64,000 bases of DNA from Adiantum capillus-veneris (lineage: Eukaryota > Streptophyta > Polypodiopsida > Polypodiales > Pteridaceae), in contig CM043961.1 of assembly GCA_014529385.2 (NCBI GenBank), positions 12,338,478-12,402,477 on the forward strand, written 5' to 3'. The notes under the pieces are model-generated. The model was not told the origin of the DNA. It did no database searches and worked only from the letters and a program-made list of their open reading frames with translations. The position numbers and the translations under genes were made by a program. Shown one piece after another: positions 38,764-49,830 of the stretch. How positions within the stretch are numbered: the first letter of the stretch is position 1; the number at the start of each line of letters is the position of its first letter.

Positions 38764-39006
38764 GCACTGCGCTCCGAGTGGGATGGAGCTGAAGCTGCAA
38801 TCATGAAGCTGGTCTGCTCAATATAGATGCTGCTCGTCCCACTGCTAGATCTAGTTGATCGGGTGAAAGAGACACTAAGAAGCACTACTACTGCTTCTCA
38901 TCGTCTCTTTCACTTGATCAATTAGATTTAGTGGTGGGGCAAGCAAATTCTATGAGCATACCTTCGTGATGCAGCTTCAGTCTCCATCGCACCCGGAGCG
39001 CAATGC
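38764..39006. repeat. Long foldback (inverted repeat) between CACTA genes
   Basis: Left arm 38764-38884 and right arm 38892-39006 are imperfect reverse complements over about 115-120 bp, separated by about 7 bp. The outer arm ends are GCACTGCGCTCC and GGAGCGCAATGC. Near the loop GTGAAAGAGACACTAAGAAGCA faces its complement with two mismatches. As RNA this would be a long imperfect hairpin, similar in form to plant miRNA precursors or a foldback element. No terminal duplication was seen. Confidence 0.75.
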
Positions 39007-39071
39007 TTTTACAAATTCACAGAAATTCAACAGAATCTCTCTGCACAGGAATCCCTCCCCCTTTATGAGTC

Positions 39072-39103
<32 letters not shown>

Positions 39104-39479
39104 ACTTGTCCATGTTTTCTTCTCCATTCATTCAATATTAAGTTTAAATGTTCATGTGTTTAATGCAGGTATGGATGATGAGGAGTTTCTTTCTTCTTTG
39201 TCACCCTAGCAGAGACAGTGGTACGTGGAGCGTCATCACTCTGGATCACCATCACGCGTTCCTACTCCTTTAGCGTCTCCCTCTATTTCGGAGCATTCAG
39301 CGCACTTCGAAGCTTCGATGTCGACGAGATGATCTTCACACTCGTCTAGGCACGGGCACTCTAGTGGTGGCGGTGGTGGTTGTTATGGGGATGCCGCCGC
39401 CGATGCCTCAACACCGCCTCGTGTTTGAAGAGGCTCTTTATCCTCCCCTTCTTTTCCCGTCCCCACACCAGCCAGGACA

Positions 39480-40500
39480 TTGCCATCTACACCAAGTTTT
39501 GCACGACTGACGGACGTTCCTAGCGGCTACACACCACTAGCTACTCCTCTAGGAGTCACTCCAGTCGACACTCCTCGCTTTGGGGCCCAGACTCCAGTGG
39601 AGACACCTGACGTCCATACCCCCGTCGACACGCCTCTAGAGACCCCTGTCGGGACACCTAGGTTCACGCGTGACCAGCGAGAGGGCTTGCCTTACTTCGT
39701 CGACTTCAGCGGAGGCATAATCTTGGATGATGAAGGCAAGAAGGTGATCTTGCGCATGCGCAGTCTTTGCTCTCATGTGTTTAGACACTACATACTAAAC
39801 ACTTGGAGTGAAGTACCAAGTGATTTAAAAGACAGAGTCATCAGCATGCTGCATGACGAGTTTTCCGTTTCAACATGGGATGATCGCTTCAATGAAGACC
39901 TGATGAAGGTTTGTATGCGCGAATACTGCAAGCACAAGCGTTTCGAAGTGCAAAAAGCAATTAAGCATAGGTGGAACATACGAGATTGGCTGGCCAAAGA
40001 AGTTTTGAAGAATGCCAAGAAAGCAGTGCGCGAGAATCCCGACAAGTGGAAGCAACAAAAAGAGGCAGCCAGAGCACGAGTAGAGGCAGGGAGCTTGCAC
40101 CACTTGGGGAGCGGCGGGTGGGCATCATTTGAGGCCGATTTTGTAAGTGGTCTTGTATTGCTCTTTAGGTTTGATAGTTTAGGGTTTAGGGGTTTCTAAA
40201 TTCTAACATAATGGATTCTTTGTATGTTTCGACAATGGTCGATGACAGGACATGACCCCACACCGTACGAACGCGAGTATGCAGACAGGAAGGGCTTAAA
40301 CGCCCTGATGGACATTCTGAGTTCTCATGGCGGTATGGTTAGTAGTAGGGTTTACTCTTTTCTATTTTTTGTATTGTTTTATAAATTATATGTTTGTACT
40401 TATAGAAAGCTGTCTTATTGTTTTTTTTGCAGAATCCGACAGATACGCCGCTTGGACGCGATGAGACGGCTGATTAGACGACGTCAATCTAGCCGTAGCT
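39480..40500 (+). CDS. TNPA-like (Transposase_24 type) CACTA protein
   Basis: The main exon (39480 to about 40142) starts with a repetitive Thr/Pro-rich tract (TPLATPLGVTPVDTP, then VETPDVHTPVDTPLETP, residues 15-60). A domain follows with EVPSDLKDRVISMLHDEF, TWDDRFNEDLMKVCMREYCKHKRF and NRD-W-K-AARARVEAGSLHHLGSGGWASFEADF, which fits the plant transposase family with a conserved H-GSG-F end. A GTAAGT donor at 40143 and later segments MTGHDPTPYEREYADRKGLNALMDILSSHGG (40242-40337) and IRQIRRLDAMRRLIRRRQSS (40430-40500) suggest two further exons. The exact first acceptor is uncertain. In En/Spm, TNPA binds the subterminal repeats. An ATG upstream of 39480 may exist near 39173. Confidence 0.65.
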
Positions 40501-40959
40501 AGATAACATTAGTTTCCTTTTGTTATAGCATATGTATCATGAGATGACGCTTATAAGTCTTTTTGAAAACCATGTATATTTTTTCAATAATGACAATGGT
40601 GTTGTAACTATTACATTTGCAAAGTTTAACAATCAAGTGATTTTGCCTATGATGTGTACAATTGTCATTGATTTACTTTCATCAATTTGCTTTTGCTAGT
40701 TTTGTATCTTTATTCTACAAACAATACTATGGATGATGAAGTAAACAATACTATGGATGATGGAGTTAATGGTTATATTGTCTTGTGGGTGACTACTTGG
40801 GGTCTATATCTAAGCTTGCACTTTCTTTCAAAGGTGAATCTGGGCTTATCATGGATTTATTTAGGTTTACTCAATTATTGAAACATTCAATATGGTTGGT
40901 CAGTGCCAGGGCATTGAGTGCCATGCCACCAAATTTTTTCTCTCTCGGGCGTCACCATG

Positions 40960-41219
40960 ACCGTCACTATATAAGGCTCTGCAGCATTCGCTATAAACGT
41001 CGCTATAGGTGGCCTATAAACATCGCTATGATTGTCGCTATAGGCGTCACTATATAGCGATGGCTATAGCGACACATATAGAGACCGTTATAGCAATGCC
41101 CATAGCGACGTTCCCGTATCGACGCTGTTAGCGACGGTCTTAGAGACGTCGGGGAGTATAAAAACCCAATGTATTTCCGTCGCTAACAACGTCACAAGTG
41201 CACATAACCTCGTGTAGTG
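40960..41219 (+). repeat. Right subterminal repeats and terminal inverted repeat of CACTA
   Basis: About ten TAGCGAC/GTCGCTA-type words in both orientations between 40990 and 41190 (for example AACGTCGCTATAGG, ATTGTCGCTATAGG, TATAGCGATGG, ATAGCGACACATA, TTAGCGACGG, CCGTCGCTAAC), ending in CCTCGTGTAGTG. They match the left end and are likely transposase-binding sites. Confidence 0.85.
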
Positions 41220-41222
41220 ACC

Positions 41223-42478
41223 AAAAGTCAATTCTTGAGTCTGACTATTCTAGTGGTTTCTCCCTGGATCTATTTTATGCCCTTTTGGCCCACCTTTTGA
41301 CCTCTACTGATAATAGTGGTTTAGGAGAAAGTACTTCAAATCTTATCACTTTTTTACCTGTCATATATCAGCTCAAAATTCCCAAAAGGTACATGGATCG
41401 CGATCCAGGTTTGACAAGATTTGGCATGACCTTTGGTGTGGTTGTGGCAGAGGGTGTGGTGATACTCTTTCCCAAATCTTTTTGGATTTGACCCACTTTT
41501 TGCAGGCCAAAAGCAAGATTTTTTGTCTGCTTCGTTGTTTTTTGCAAACAACTCCTTTTTTGGCATTCTGATCAGGTTTTTTTACTTTTTTGCTGTGGAC
41601 CCTTTGAGAAAAGTTTTTCCCTTAGTTCTCAGGAGTGCACCGATCAATTTTCCTTGACAATTGTCAACCAGGTACATGGATCATGATCATGTTTGACAGC
41701 ATCTGGTCATGATTTTTTCTCCTACTGGCTCCTTGCTTTTAGTTGAACCCAATTCTCACCCCTTTTTGAATTTGGACAAATAAAAGTTCAGTTTTCCCAA
41801 ATTTTCTCAATTTTCACAGCTTTCCTTTGGTCAACCCAGTTTCTTGATTTGGATGTTCTTTTAACACTCTATTTTTGACCAAACTCAAGATTATGATTTC
41901 TGAGAGTCAATTTTAAGCAAAGGAGACAATTTCTACTCACTTGGCTTGAAAGGTACGTGGATCGCGATCCTTGTTGGGCAGGTAAACTGGAAGAAATCTG
42001 CACAATTTGTCTCCTGCGAGCTTGTATATCCCCTTTTGCCAAGTTTTGTTGAGTTTAGTTCAGCTTTGAAGCTCTAAACATCAATTTTACAACTTTTCAG
42101 AGTTATGGTCTTTGGCACCAAAATAAGGTTTTGGACAATTTCTTCCCTAATTCTTTTGGCCACAATACTTAGCCTACTCCTATAAACTGAAATATATGCA
42201 CAAACATAATTGAATTTAACAATACAGAAACAACAAAAAAATATATGGTGAAACAGTCCTTTCCAAGCATGAGAAAATCAAAGAACGAAATAATATTTTG
42301 TACTTCACTCATAGCTTTCTTTGCTCATAAGGAGTAGCACTAGCTGGTTTTGGACTCCACTCTCTACTAAGCCCTAAACCTACGTCTAGCTGCTTTACAG
42401 TCTAAGTGTAAACAAAATGGGTGTCAAAATCTTTGAAAGGGATTTTTCATACAACTAGGTCACTCACCACCTAAGGAT
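41223..42478 (-). promoter_or_regulatory. Element A leader, PBS-proximal part, with three dyads
   Basis: Continuation of the leader beyond the CACTA element. Dyads are centred at about 41400 (ACATGGATCGCGATCCAGGT), 41683 (CATGGATCATGATCATG) and 41964 (ACGTGGATCGCGATCCTTGT), 283 and 281 bp apart. They share the ACATGGATC core with the two dyads on the other side of the CACTA. No coding potential. Confidence 0.75.
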
Positions 42479-42483
42479 CAACT

Positions 42484-42764
42484 CGTTGAAGATGATGAAA
42501 CAGGAAACAGAAGGAAGACAGCAACTCAGAGTAGGAAGAAGATGGAGAAGGAGAAGACACAGAGCTTGTGTACGAGATCTCTGTAGTCTCTCTCTCTGTA
42601 TTGGAATAATAGTTATGTGTACAAACTCAGAGCAACAAAGCTTATATGAAACCCTAAGAGATAAGGTGTCCTTTCACACCGGATGTCCAGGGGGAAAAAA
42701 CCCAGTGGGAGAAAAGTGCCCCTGGTGAAGCGCGTATACACACTAACACTACTACATGTCTACA
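42484..42764 (-). repeat. 3' LTR of the mini-copia
   Basis: 281 bp. The terminal base is C where the other copy has T. It contains GGGGGAAAAAACCCAGTGGG, a motif common in plant copia LTRs. Confidence 0.9.
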
Positions 42765-42811
42765 AATCCCCCCTGTAGTGATAATGTGAATCCGTACAAG
42801 GTAGCAGATCA

Positions 42812-43768
42812 TCATGTGTATGAGAGTAAGCCCAAAGCTTTTCGGAAAGCTTCAAAATTTGCTCGTGATAACGCCTTCATAAATAGATCTGCAATGTTAT
42901 CCTGTGTAGGACAGTAAGTTAGTGTGATCTCCCCTGCATGTAGCCTTTCCCTGACATAGTGGTAGTGAACCTCTATGTGCTTTGTTCTTGCATGAAATAC
43001 TGGATTCCTTGCAACTGCCATAGCACTCTGACTGTCAGTGAAAATGGTAGTGGGTGCCTGTTGACACTCACAAAGATCTGCCAATAACCTACGTATCCAT
43101 ACACAATCAACTGTTGCCGTGAAAGCTGCCCTGTACTCAGCTTCACAAGTTGACGTAGCCACTGTGGGTTGCTTCTTGCTTAGCCAAGATATACATGCAT
43201 TTCCCAAGAAAAGACAATTGCCACTTGTGGAATGTCGTGTTTCAAAATCACCAGCCCAATCTGAATCGCTGTAACCAAGAAGCTGCATAGAACTGTGCTT
43301 TCCATACATATCCCCCCTTGGAAAGAACATGGCAAGATTAGGGGTACCTGAAAGGTAACGAAGTATGCGCTTCACAGCCTGCCAATGATGCATACCTGGG
43401 CTGTGCATAAATCTGCTTGCTTGTGAAACCCCAAATTGAATGTCTGGACGAGTGTTGCCTGCCAAATATATCAAGCAACCAACCGCTGCTGCATAAGTAT
43501 GTACATCAAAAGGTTCTCCAGCATCGTGCATGCTCAATTTTGATCCAGTTTCTACGGGTGTAGAGATTGGCTTACAATTTTGCATACCAAACTTGTCCAA
43601 AATTTTATGCAAATATTTTGCCTGCAACATGTATATGCCATCCTCTGATTGCACAAACTGAATACCCAAGTAATAATGTAGCAAACCAAGATCAGACATC
43701 TCAAAGGTTTTTCTCAAAGCATCTTTAAACGCTTCAATTTCATCTGCAGTATTGCCTGTAAGAAGCAT
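42812..43768 (-). CDS. Copia reverse transcriptase C-terminus plus RNase H
   Basis: A 318-codon open frame beginning just after YVDD (MLLTGNTADEIEAFKDALRKTF). It continues with the copia RT thumb (SDLGLLHYYLGIQF, KYLHKILDKFGM, ISTPVETGSKLS). A complete copia RNase H domain follows: GYSDSDWAGDFETRHSTSG, SWLSKKQPTVATSTCEAEYRA, TDSQSAMAVARNPVFHARTKHIEVHYHYVRE, and DLFMKALSRANFEAFRKALGL at the end. RNase H acidic residues (D in YSDSD, E in CEAEY, D in FTDSQS, D in DLFMKAL context) are kept. The N-terminal RT fingers are absent, so it could not polymerise. The intact frame reflects the youth of the insertion. Confidence 0.9.
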   Translation of the reverse strand: MLLTGNTADEIEAFKDALRKTFEMSDLGLLHYYLGIQFVQSEDGIYMLQAKYLHKILDKFGMQNCKPISTPVETGSKLSMHDAGEPFDVHTYAAAVGCLIYLAGNTRPDIQFGVSQASRFMHSPGMHHWQAVKRILRYLSGTPNLAMFFPRGDMYGKHSSMQLLGYSDSDWAGDFETRHSTSGNCLFLGNACISWLSKKQPTVATSTCEAEYRAAFTATVDCVWIRRLLADLCECQQAPTTIFTDSQSAMAVARNPVFHARTKHIEVHYHYVRERLHAGEITLTYCPTQDNIADLFMKALSRANFEAFRKALGLLSYT

Positions 43769-43784
43769 ATCATCGACATAAAGT

Positions 43785-43796
43785 GCTCTGATACCA
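43785..43796 (-). promoter_or_regulatory. tRNA-iMet primer-binding site of the mini-copia
   Basis: Minus strand TGGTATCAGAGC, two bases inside the 5' LTR. The next codons are ALYVDDMLLTGN, so the PBS abuts the RT catalytic loop. Confidence 0.9.
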
Positions 43797-43798
43797 AT

Positions 43799-44079
43799 TG
43801 TTGAAGATAATGAAACAGGAAACAGAAGGAAGACAGCAACTCAGAGTAGGAAGAAGATGGAGAAGGAGAAGACACAGAGCTTGTGTACGAGATCTCTGTA
43901 GTCTCTCTCTCTGTATTGGAATAATAGTTATGTGTACAAACTCAGAGCAACAAAGCTTATATGAAACCCTAAGAGATAAGGTGTCCTTTCACACCGGATG
44001 TCTAGGGGGAAAAAACCCAGTGGGAGAAAAGTGCCCCTGGTGAAGCGCGTATACACACTAACACTACTACATGTCTACA
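43799..44079 (-). repeat. 5' LTR of the mini-copia
   Basis: 281 bp. Starts TGTTGAAG and ends GTCTACA on the plus strand. Confidence 0.9.
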
Positions 44080-44084
44080 CAACT

Positions 44085-44102
44085 TCCCCGGCATCAGCGC
44101 TA
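44085..44102 (-). promoter_or_regulatory. Degenerate tRNA-Asp-type primer-binding site of element A
   Basis: Plus strand TCCCCGGCATCAGCGCTA matches the 3' end of plant tRNA-Asp (TCCCCGGCAACGGCGCCA) at 15 of 18 positions and is one base from the LTR. This is the same geometry as in element B. Confidence 0.65.
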
Positions 44103-44103
44103 A

Positions 44104-44967
44104 TGTTAGCAGGTCGTCGTGATGGACATCTACAACATACTTTTTTGTTCCTAACATAATGTCAATATGCAAGGAAGTGACTCGGGATGGGGCACGGAGA
44201 GTTAATGAGATTGTCAATCTCACCACAAAGTGAACCTAAAGCACTGTTCCTACTTCTATAAAAGCAAATCAACCACTTCCTAGTCAGAAAATCAGTGTAT
44301 GTCCGATCTCACCACTCTAGGTCTTCATTTCTTTTGACATCCAAACGAATTCAGAATGCAACAAAACTTAAGGAGAGGTATTACAACGCCTAAGGACATA
44401 TTCCTACCAAGTTTTGTAGCCATCTGGGAAGATACATAAATCACAATTTATCCCAAAAAATGTAGAGAAAACTGACACAGAACTACACGGAAAGTCCCCC
44501 TTAAGCATAGAAACACTCTTCCAAGGTCAAAACATCAAAAAACAACCATTTAAGACCTCAAATCAATGTATTTAGCTCACAAACAAGATGTCATGAACCA
44601 CAACAGAATTGAGAATGATTACACTTGCTATTCGGAATTGAATTTTGATTACCAGACAAGGAGAAAGATTGATTATGGTTTGTAGCAGCAAAGAAGCTCT
44701 CAGTTGACGTCCAATTACTTGCAAAGATAATGATAGTGCGTTTTACAAAACTAGGGGTTTTGACTTAAGAGCTAGGGAGTCTTTCCCACGGCCATTCGAC
44801 CACTTACATGGTTTGTAGGCTCAGAGAGGCTAAGAGGGAATGATAGATTATATTACAATCTGGTAATCCTCATTAGCTAATTACACCGCTTCTTTTGAAA
44901 AAATGATTGAGTACAACAAAGTTTGGTGTATATCCACCTTCTAAGTGACATTTCACTGTGTCCACCA
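44104..44967 (-). repeat. 5' LTR of element A
   Basis: Aligns with 14267-15160. It begins TGTTAG and ends CCACCA on the plus strand. The PBS on its left identifies it as the 5' LTR of a minus-strand element. Confidence 0.78.
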
Positions 44968-46072
44968 AACATTTACATATAAAAACTCACCCCTAATATT
45001 AAGCGTACACCTAATGGTAATTATAGAACTAAAAGTAGGGGTTCCCATAAGAAACCTTCATAGCGTATTTTGATCACCTATGCTATAGAAGATTATTAGG
45101 AATGTTTACATATATACACTCAATTAATTGAGGACTATGTTCAAGTTTTTTTGTTGTTTCTTCCTCCATGATAGCTAGACCGAAATACAACTACCAACAA
45201 TGTAATGAGAAACTTCCAATATATACAAATCACAAAGACATCATTGAAGTCGTGTTGTTGATATCATTCTTGAAGATGATAAGGGAAAAGTTAGAGGTTC
45301 AACGTGTCCAAAATATATCGGACAATGATCATAGATCATATGCATGTCAATCTCAAAGGTAGAATAAAATGCGATGTATTCTTTAATTGAGTATCTTGAC
45401 CATAGTAAGATCTTTTTTTTAAAATAGTTGTGCAAACTAAAAATAGAAAAATATGGTCACCCCATAGACAACCAATTGATGCTACTACTTGCATTTTTCA
45501 ATGTATTCATTCACAGAGTAAACTCCATGTAAATTGGACAAGATATCAAACGACAAAAAGGTTCATAATTATTCCACCACTTCATTCTCTTTTTTGCTCA
45601 AAGATGAAATAAAGATTGCAACAATGATTTTTTGTAGACTGTCTGCTAACACTGTATTATTTAGAAAGTTGTTAGGTAAATATTGTTGTTTATGAAGTGT
45701 GAAGCACTTGAAAACCTTGGTGCATGTGGGATATGTGTGTGTGGTATGCATGTGTGAAAAGATACCCCTTTGCCTTGTGGGATATGTGTGTGTGGTATGC
45801 ATGTGTGAATAGCTACCCCTTGGCCTTGTGGTGTGATGGTGTGGATGTGACTCCCAAGACCCTTTGCATAGATTAAAACTTCTAGCTAAATTAGGATGTA
45901 GAGGCATGGTGCCTACACCTCAAGTGATCATGATAACCTCCATTGCTTAGAGCTTGTCTTGGTGAGATTTTCTTTTGGGGGTGATGGAGACCCCTTTTAA
46001 TATAGGGAAAGAGGGTAGGATTTTCCAACATTTGATTTTGTGTTAGGTGTGTATGTGCCAGATCAACACCCG

Positions 46073-46127
<55 letters not shown>

Positions 46128-46550
46128 ATTTACATGGTTGCTACTTACACTAGCTTATTGGAAGATAGAGAATAGGACATTTACAAGGGATGTGTCTGTG
46201 ATGGTGGAAAGGGGGGTAAGACCACTAGACTTGACAGTGAGCACTCAAAAGTAGCCAAGATTAAATTGAAGAGCTTGATGTCTTTTGAAATAATGCAAGA
46301 GATTGAGTGATCTTATTCTCTCTCCTAGAGGAAGAACTACTAGAGTAAGGTGAGAGAGTGATTATACTTTCTCAAACCGTCGTGTTTCCATGTACTTGTA
46401 GTCTCTACATCATGTCTCTGTGATGAAATCCTTGAGAGAGGTAGCAACCTCTCCTTGTTACTGAGCTTGAAGATGAGATTTTTGTATTTACTATGAGCAT
46501 GTGATTGTGAGTGTATGTAAGTATGTATTTGTGTGCTAGAGAGAGACACA

Positions 46551-46554
<4 letters not shown>
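44968..46554. other. Gene-poor region with simple repeats
   Basis: No gene recognised. It contains a roughly 51-bp tandem duplication around GGGATATGTGTGTGTGGTAT at about 45726-45829 and a run of about 53 G residues at 46074-46126, likely to be of unreliable length. Confidence 0.45.

Positions 46555-46555
<1 letters not shown>

Positions 46556-46625
<70 letters not shown>
46556..46625. repeat. (GA)n microsatellite
   Basis: About 35 GA units. Integrase similarity of the neighbouring Ty3 pol stops at its right edge. Confidence 0.95.
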
Positions 46626-46630
<5 letters not shown>

Positions 46631-48690
46631 ATATTGTACGCATACTCTACTAGTGGAAAATAATTTTCCCATTGATCTCATTGATCTACTTCTATAGCAT
46701 AGGCTTTCAGTAGATCAATAATTATTAAGTTTTCTATTTCAAATTTGGCCATCCATTGGCAAGTGATAGGCCAAAGAGAAATTTATAAAAGAGAGATTTC
46801 CAAAGTTATGGTATACTTGGATCTCTATTGGATACTATTGATGTTGGTAAGCCATGATACATAAAGATCTACGATATGAAGAGGGTTGCCATATGATGTC
46901 CTTTGATCGCTAAAAATGTGCTTGTTTACAAAGCCGGTCTACTATTGTCCATATACCCATATTCCCATAAATAGATCTTGGTAATTAGAAGATGGAACCC
47001 ATAGATATTTTATCCCATGGGGAATCAGGTATTGGTAATGGTGGCGGAAGCAAGCATCATTGCTTCTATATGTGCCATACTTTGTCTTTTGACATACAAT
47101 GCATTTGGCAACATATTCTTTATGTTTTCCTTCATTGTTGGTGGCCAATAGAAATATATTTCTACTCCCTTGAGAGTAGGTTGAATCTTTCATTGTTGGT
47201 GGCCAATAGAAATATATTTCTACTCCCTTGAGAGTAGCTTGAATCCCTCTATGTCCCGCATAAGGGGAAGCATGAGATTCGTAGATTATTGTTTCATGAA
47301 AATTGTGTGTAATGCATAACCTATTTCCATAGAGAAGATAAACATTTTGTATGTTGTATGGTTTCTCTTTCTTTCCTAGTGTAATAGCTGACATACCATC
47401 TTGGAATTCTATATCCATAGCATACTTATCTATCTTAGAAGATAGATCATTGTAAGTTGTTATTGATATAGCATTCATGTTTGGCCTATGTGAAATAGCA
47501 TCAGTCACTTGGTTGTGCTTACCAGCTATATCAAGAATATGAAAATATAATTGTGAAAGAAAAGTTTACCCACCTCATTTGCTTGTCACTAAATTTAGTG
47601 TACTTAAGACTTTAAAAATTTGTATGAAAAATCAATGGAGTGCCTAGGAGATGATGCTTTCATGTGTCTAAGGCATGTAAGATAGCTAGTAGATCTTTTT
47701 CATACATGCCTAGATTCTTTTGTTGTCCATTTAATCTCCTACTTTCATATGATAAGGCATGCTCTTCTTGAAGCAACATAGCCCCAAGATAATGTCTACA
47801 AGCATTACATTGAATTGTAAAAGCCTTTGAGAGGTCCTGTAATATTAGCACGAGTTGAGAGATAAGCTTTGGTTTAAGGTTTTCAAAAGATTCATTCTCT
47901 TCATTAGTCCATATATATTTAACATTATTTTTAGTTAAATCATGTAATGGTCCTATTATAATTGAAATTTTAGTATGAATCATCTATATTATGCACACAT
48001 TCTTATAAAGCTTCTTAATTCATGTCAATTCTTTTGTTCAGGTAATCCTTTTATTGCCTCCAACTTTTTAGGGTCCATTCATATCCCTGCTTGGAAGATA
48101 ATATAAACTAAATATTGAATCTCTTTAAATAAACATTTACTTTATTATTGATTAATGTAAATCTTAGTATCCTTAAAAAATTTAAATATTCCGTTAAGAT
48201 TAGCTTATGTTCTGCAATAGACTTCATGTAGATGATAATGTCGTTCAAGAACACTCCCATGAGACTTTGATGAGGTCTAAAGAGTTTCTCCATCATTGGA
48301 TTAAAAGCGGCTGGCATATTAGTAAGGCCAAAAGACATTACTAGATATTCATACATGCCAAATGTTGTACAAAAGGTTGTCTAAGGAATATCTTGATGCA
48401 CAATCTTTACATGGTGAGATAACCACTTTCAAGATCTATTCTACTAAAGTAGGTAGAATCTTGTAGCTTATCAAATAGATCCTCTATCCTAGGAACAAGG
48501 AATCTATTCTTTATGGTTATTCTATTAAGTGCACAATAGTCCACAAACATTCATTAAGTACCATCTTTCTTTTGTACTAATAGAATTGGTGAAAAAATAG
48601 AGATGAGCTAGGCCTTACCATTCCTTTTTCCACAAGTTCATTCACTTGCCTCATAATCTCCTCTTGTTGAGCTTGTGAAACTCATGTCAT
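46626..48690 (-). pseudogene. Ty3/gypsy pol: RT, RNase H and integrase (broken)
   Basis: RT (about 48690-48060) shows QEEIMRQVNELVEKGMVRPS, IDLESGYH, GMYEYLVMSFGLTNMPAAFN and VFLNDIIIYMKS, in which the first Asp of the catalytic pair is Asn. RNase H (47983-47640) has WTNEENESFENLK, SYESRRLNGQQKNLGMYEKDLLAI. Integrase (47508-46626) has the zinc module HASPYAGHRGIQATLKG and CIVCQKTKY. In shifted frames it then has PLPIPDSPWDKISMGSIF (first catalytic Asp replaced by Gly), WTIVDRLCKQAHF, YHGLPTSIVSNRDP and WENYFPLVEYAYN. A duplication of about 50 bp (47126-47237) lies inside the zinc-module region. Many stops and frameshifts. No LTR found. Confidence 0.85.
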
Positions 48691-49021
48691 CAGTAAAAAC
48701 ATCTTGAGCTCATTTAAGAAATTAGACAATTCTAACTCCTCCATAGTTTCACTTTCTACCTCTTTAAGAACACATGCACCCACTTTAGATTTGTTGGCAT
48801 ATATCATGTATCTAGAAATGGAACTCTTCATTAATTTGTAAAAAGAATGTATCTAATATGTGTAGTACTCGTCTCATGCCAATCTAGTGGAAAATTTGAA
48901 GTAGCTACATCTTGCAAAGTCTACAATGGCGACTTATATGCCAAGTTTTTACTACACAATAGAAAGCTTATGCACAGGGCCTTTGGTGAGTATCTCCTAT
49001 ACCAATACATCATACTCAAAT

Positions 49022-49065
<44 letters not shown>

Positions 49066-49454
49066 CTCTCTCTCTCCCCCCCTATCTGAGTAACAAATTT
49101 TGAGTTTGACTTGTTTAATTGATCTCTAAGGTCTCCCTCCCATTTAAGTAATAGATCGTGAGTTTGACTTGTCAGATGAAACTCTAAGGTCTCTTTGGAA
49201 ATTTTTTTACAGCATTAGGAAAAATTGTCCTAATGGGTGTAAGTGCGTCTGTGAGAGATAAACATACATACATACATACATATACACACTCACACACATA
49301 TATATACCTATATACATATACATACATACATACATATATGTATGTCCCTTTATATCACACAATGTGAAATGATCACCTAAACAAATGCTATGTCAAAGTC
49401 AAGAGAGTGTTTCCAAAGTTATTCTTAGCAATATATCGCTCTTAGGATACACAA
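48691..49454. other. Non-coding region with GT microsatellite and SINE-like duplicated unit
   Basis: GT repeat at about 49027-49060. At 49085-49200 two copies of a unit of about 58 bp share GAGTTTGACTTGT and CTCTAAGGTCTC, resembling a Pol III B-box region of a SINE tail. CATA-rich low-complexity sequence follows at 49260-49350. No gene seen. Confidence 0.4.
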
Positions 49455-49826
49455 TTTTTAGTGTTGGTCTAATGATCAAAGGAGACAATTGATCACTGTT
49501 ATGTTAGCATGTCCAAGAGGAGAGATGTTTATAAAAGATATTGATAATTTTAATGCTATTAAGAGTGGTTGTTATATTATTGATGTGCTCACCACTATAA
49601 TCAAAGAAATAGGTGTTGAACATGTCATTCAAGTATTCATGGACAATGTAAAAATTTGCAAAAATGTTGGCAATATAATAAAAATATTCTTTCCACACAT
49701 TTATGCCAATTTTTGCAACGCACATAGTTTAAATGTGGTGCAAATTTATTGGTATACTAGTGAAGAAACCACAAGTTTTGCAAAATAATTGACGTTGCAC
49801 GTCAGGTTGTAAAGTTTGTCTTTCAA
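49455..49826 (+). pseudogene. hAT-type transposase (DUF659), left part
   Basis: The reading begins WSNDQRRQLITVMLACPRGEMFIKDID and runs through IKEIGVEHVIQVFMDNVKICKNVGNII, FFPHIYANFCNAHSLN. This matches the DUF659 pattern (W-D-R-LI-VM--SP-G--F---D, then V-QV-TDNA--C--AG, then C-AH-LNL). The first catalytic-region DN is kept (MDNVK). The frame then reads AKIIDVARQVVKFVFQW and is cut by element B at the ATGGC target site. The gene resumes at 61493. Confidence 0.75.
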
Positions 49827-49830
49827 TGGC

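Larger units (their letters stand above)
42484..44079 (-). mobile_element. Deletion-derivative Ty1/copia element
   Basis: Two 281-bp LTRs (42484-42764 and 43799-44079) differ at only about three positions, so the insertion is recent. Target-site duplication CAACT is perfect (42479-42483 and 44080-44084). On the minus strand the 5' LTR is followed after two bases by TGGTATCAGAGC, the initiator-Met tRNA primer-binding site. The PBS runs directly into the RT active-site codons, so gag, protease, integrase and half of RT are deleted. A purine tract precedes the 3' LTR (minus CTACAGGGGGGATT at 42765-42778). The element could only move with proteins supplied in trans. Confidence 0.92.

Noticed and set aside
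44104-44967. Solo-LTR interpretation of the right-hand copy
   Set aside because: A tRNA-Asp-like primer-binding site and the dyad-bearing leader lie directly on its left, and no matching target-site duplication flanks it. A 5' LTR of element A fits better.
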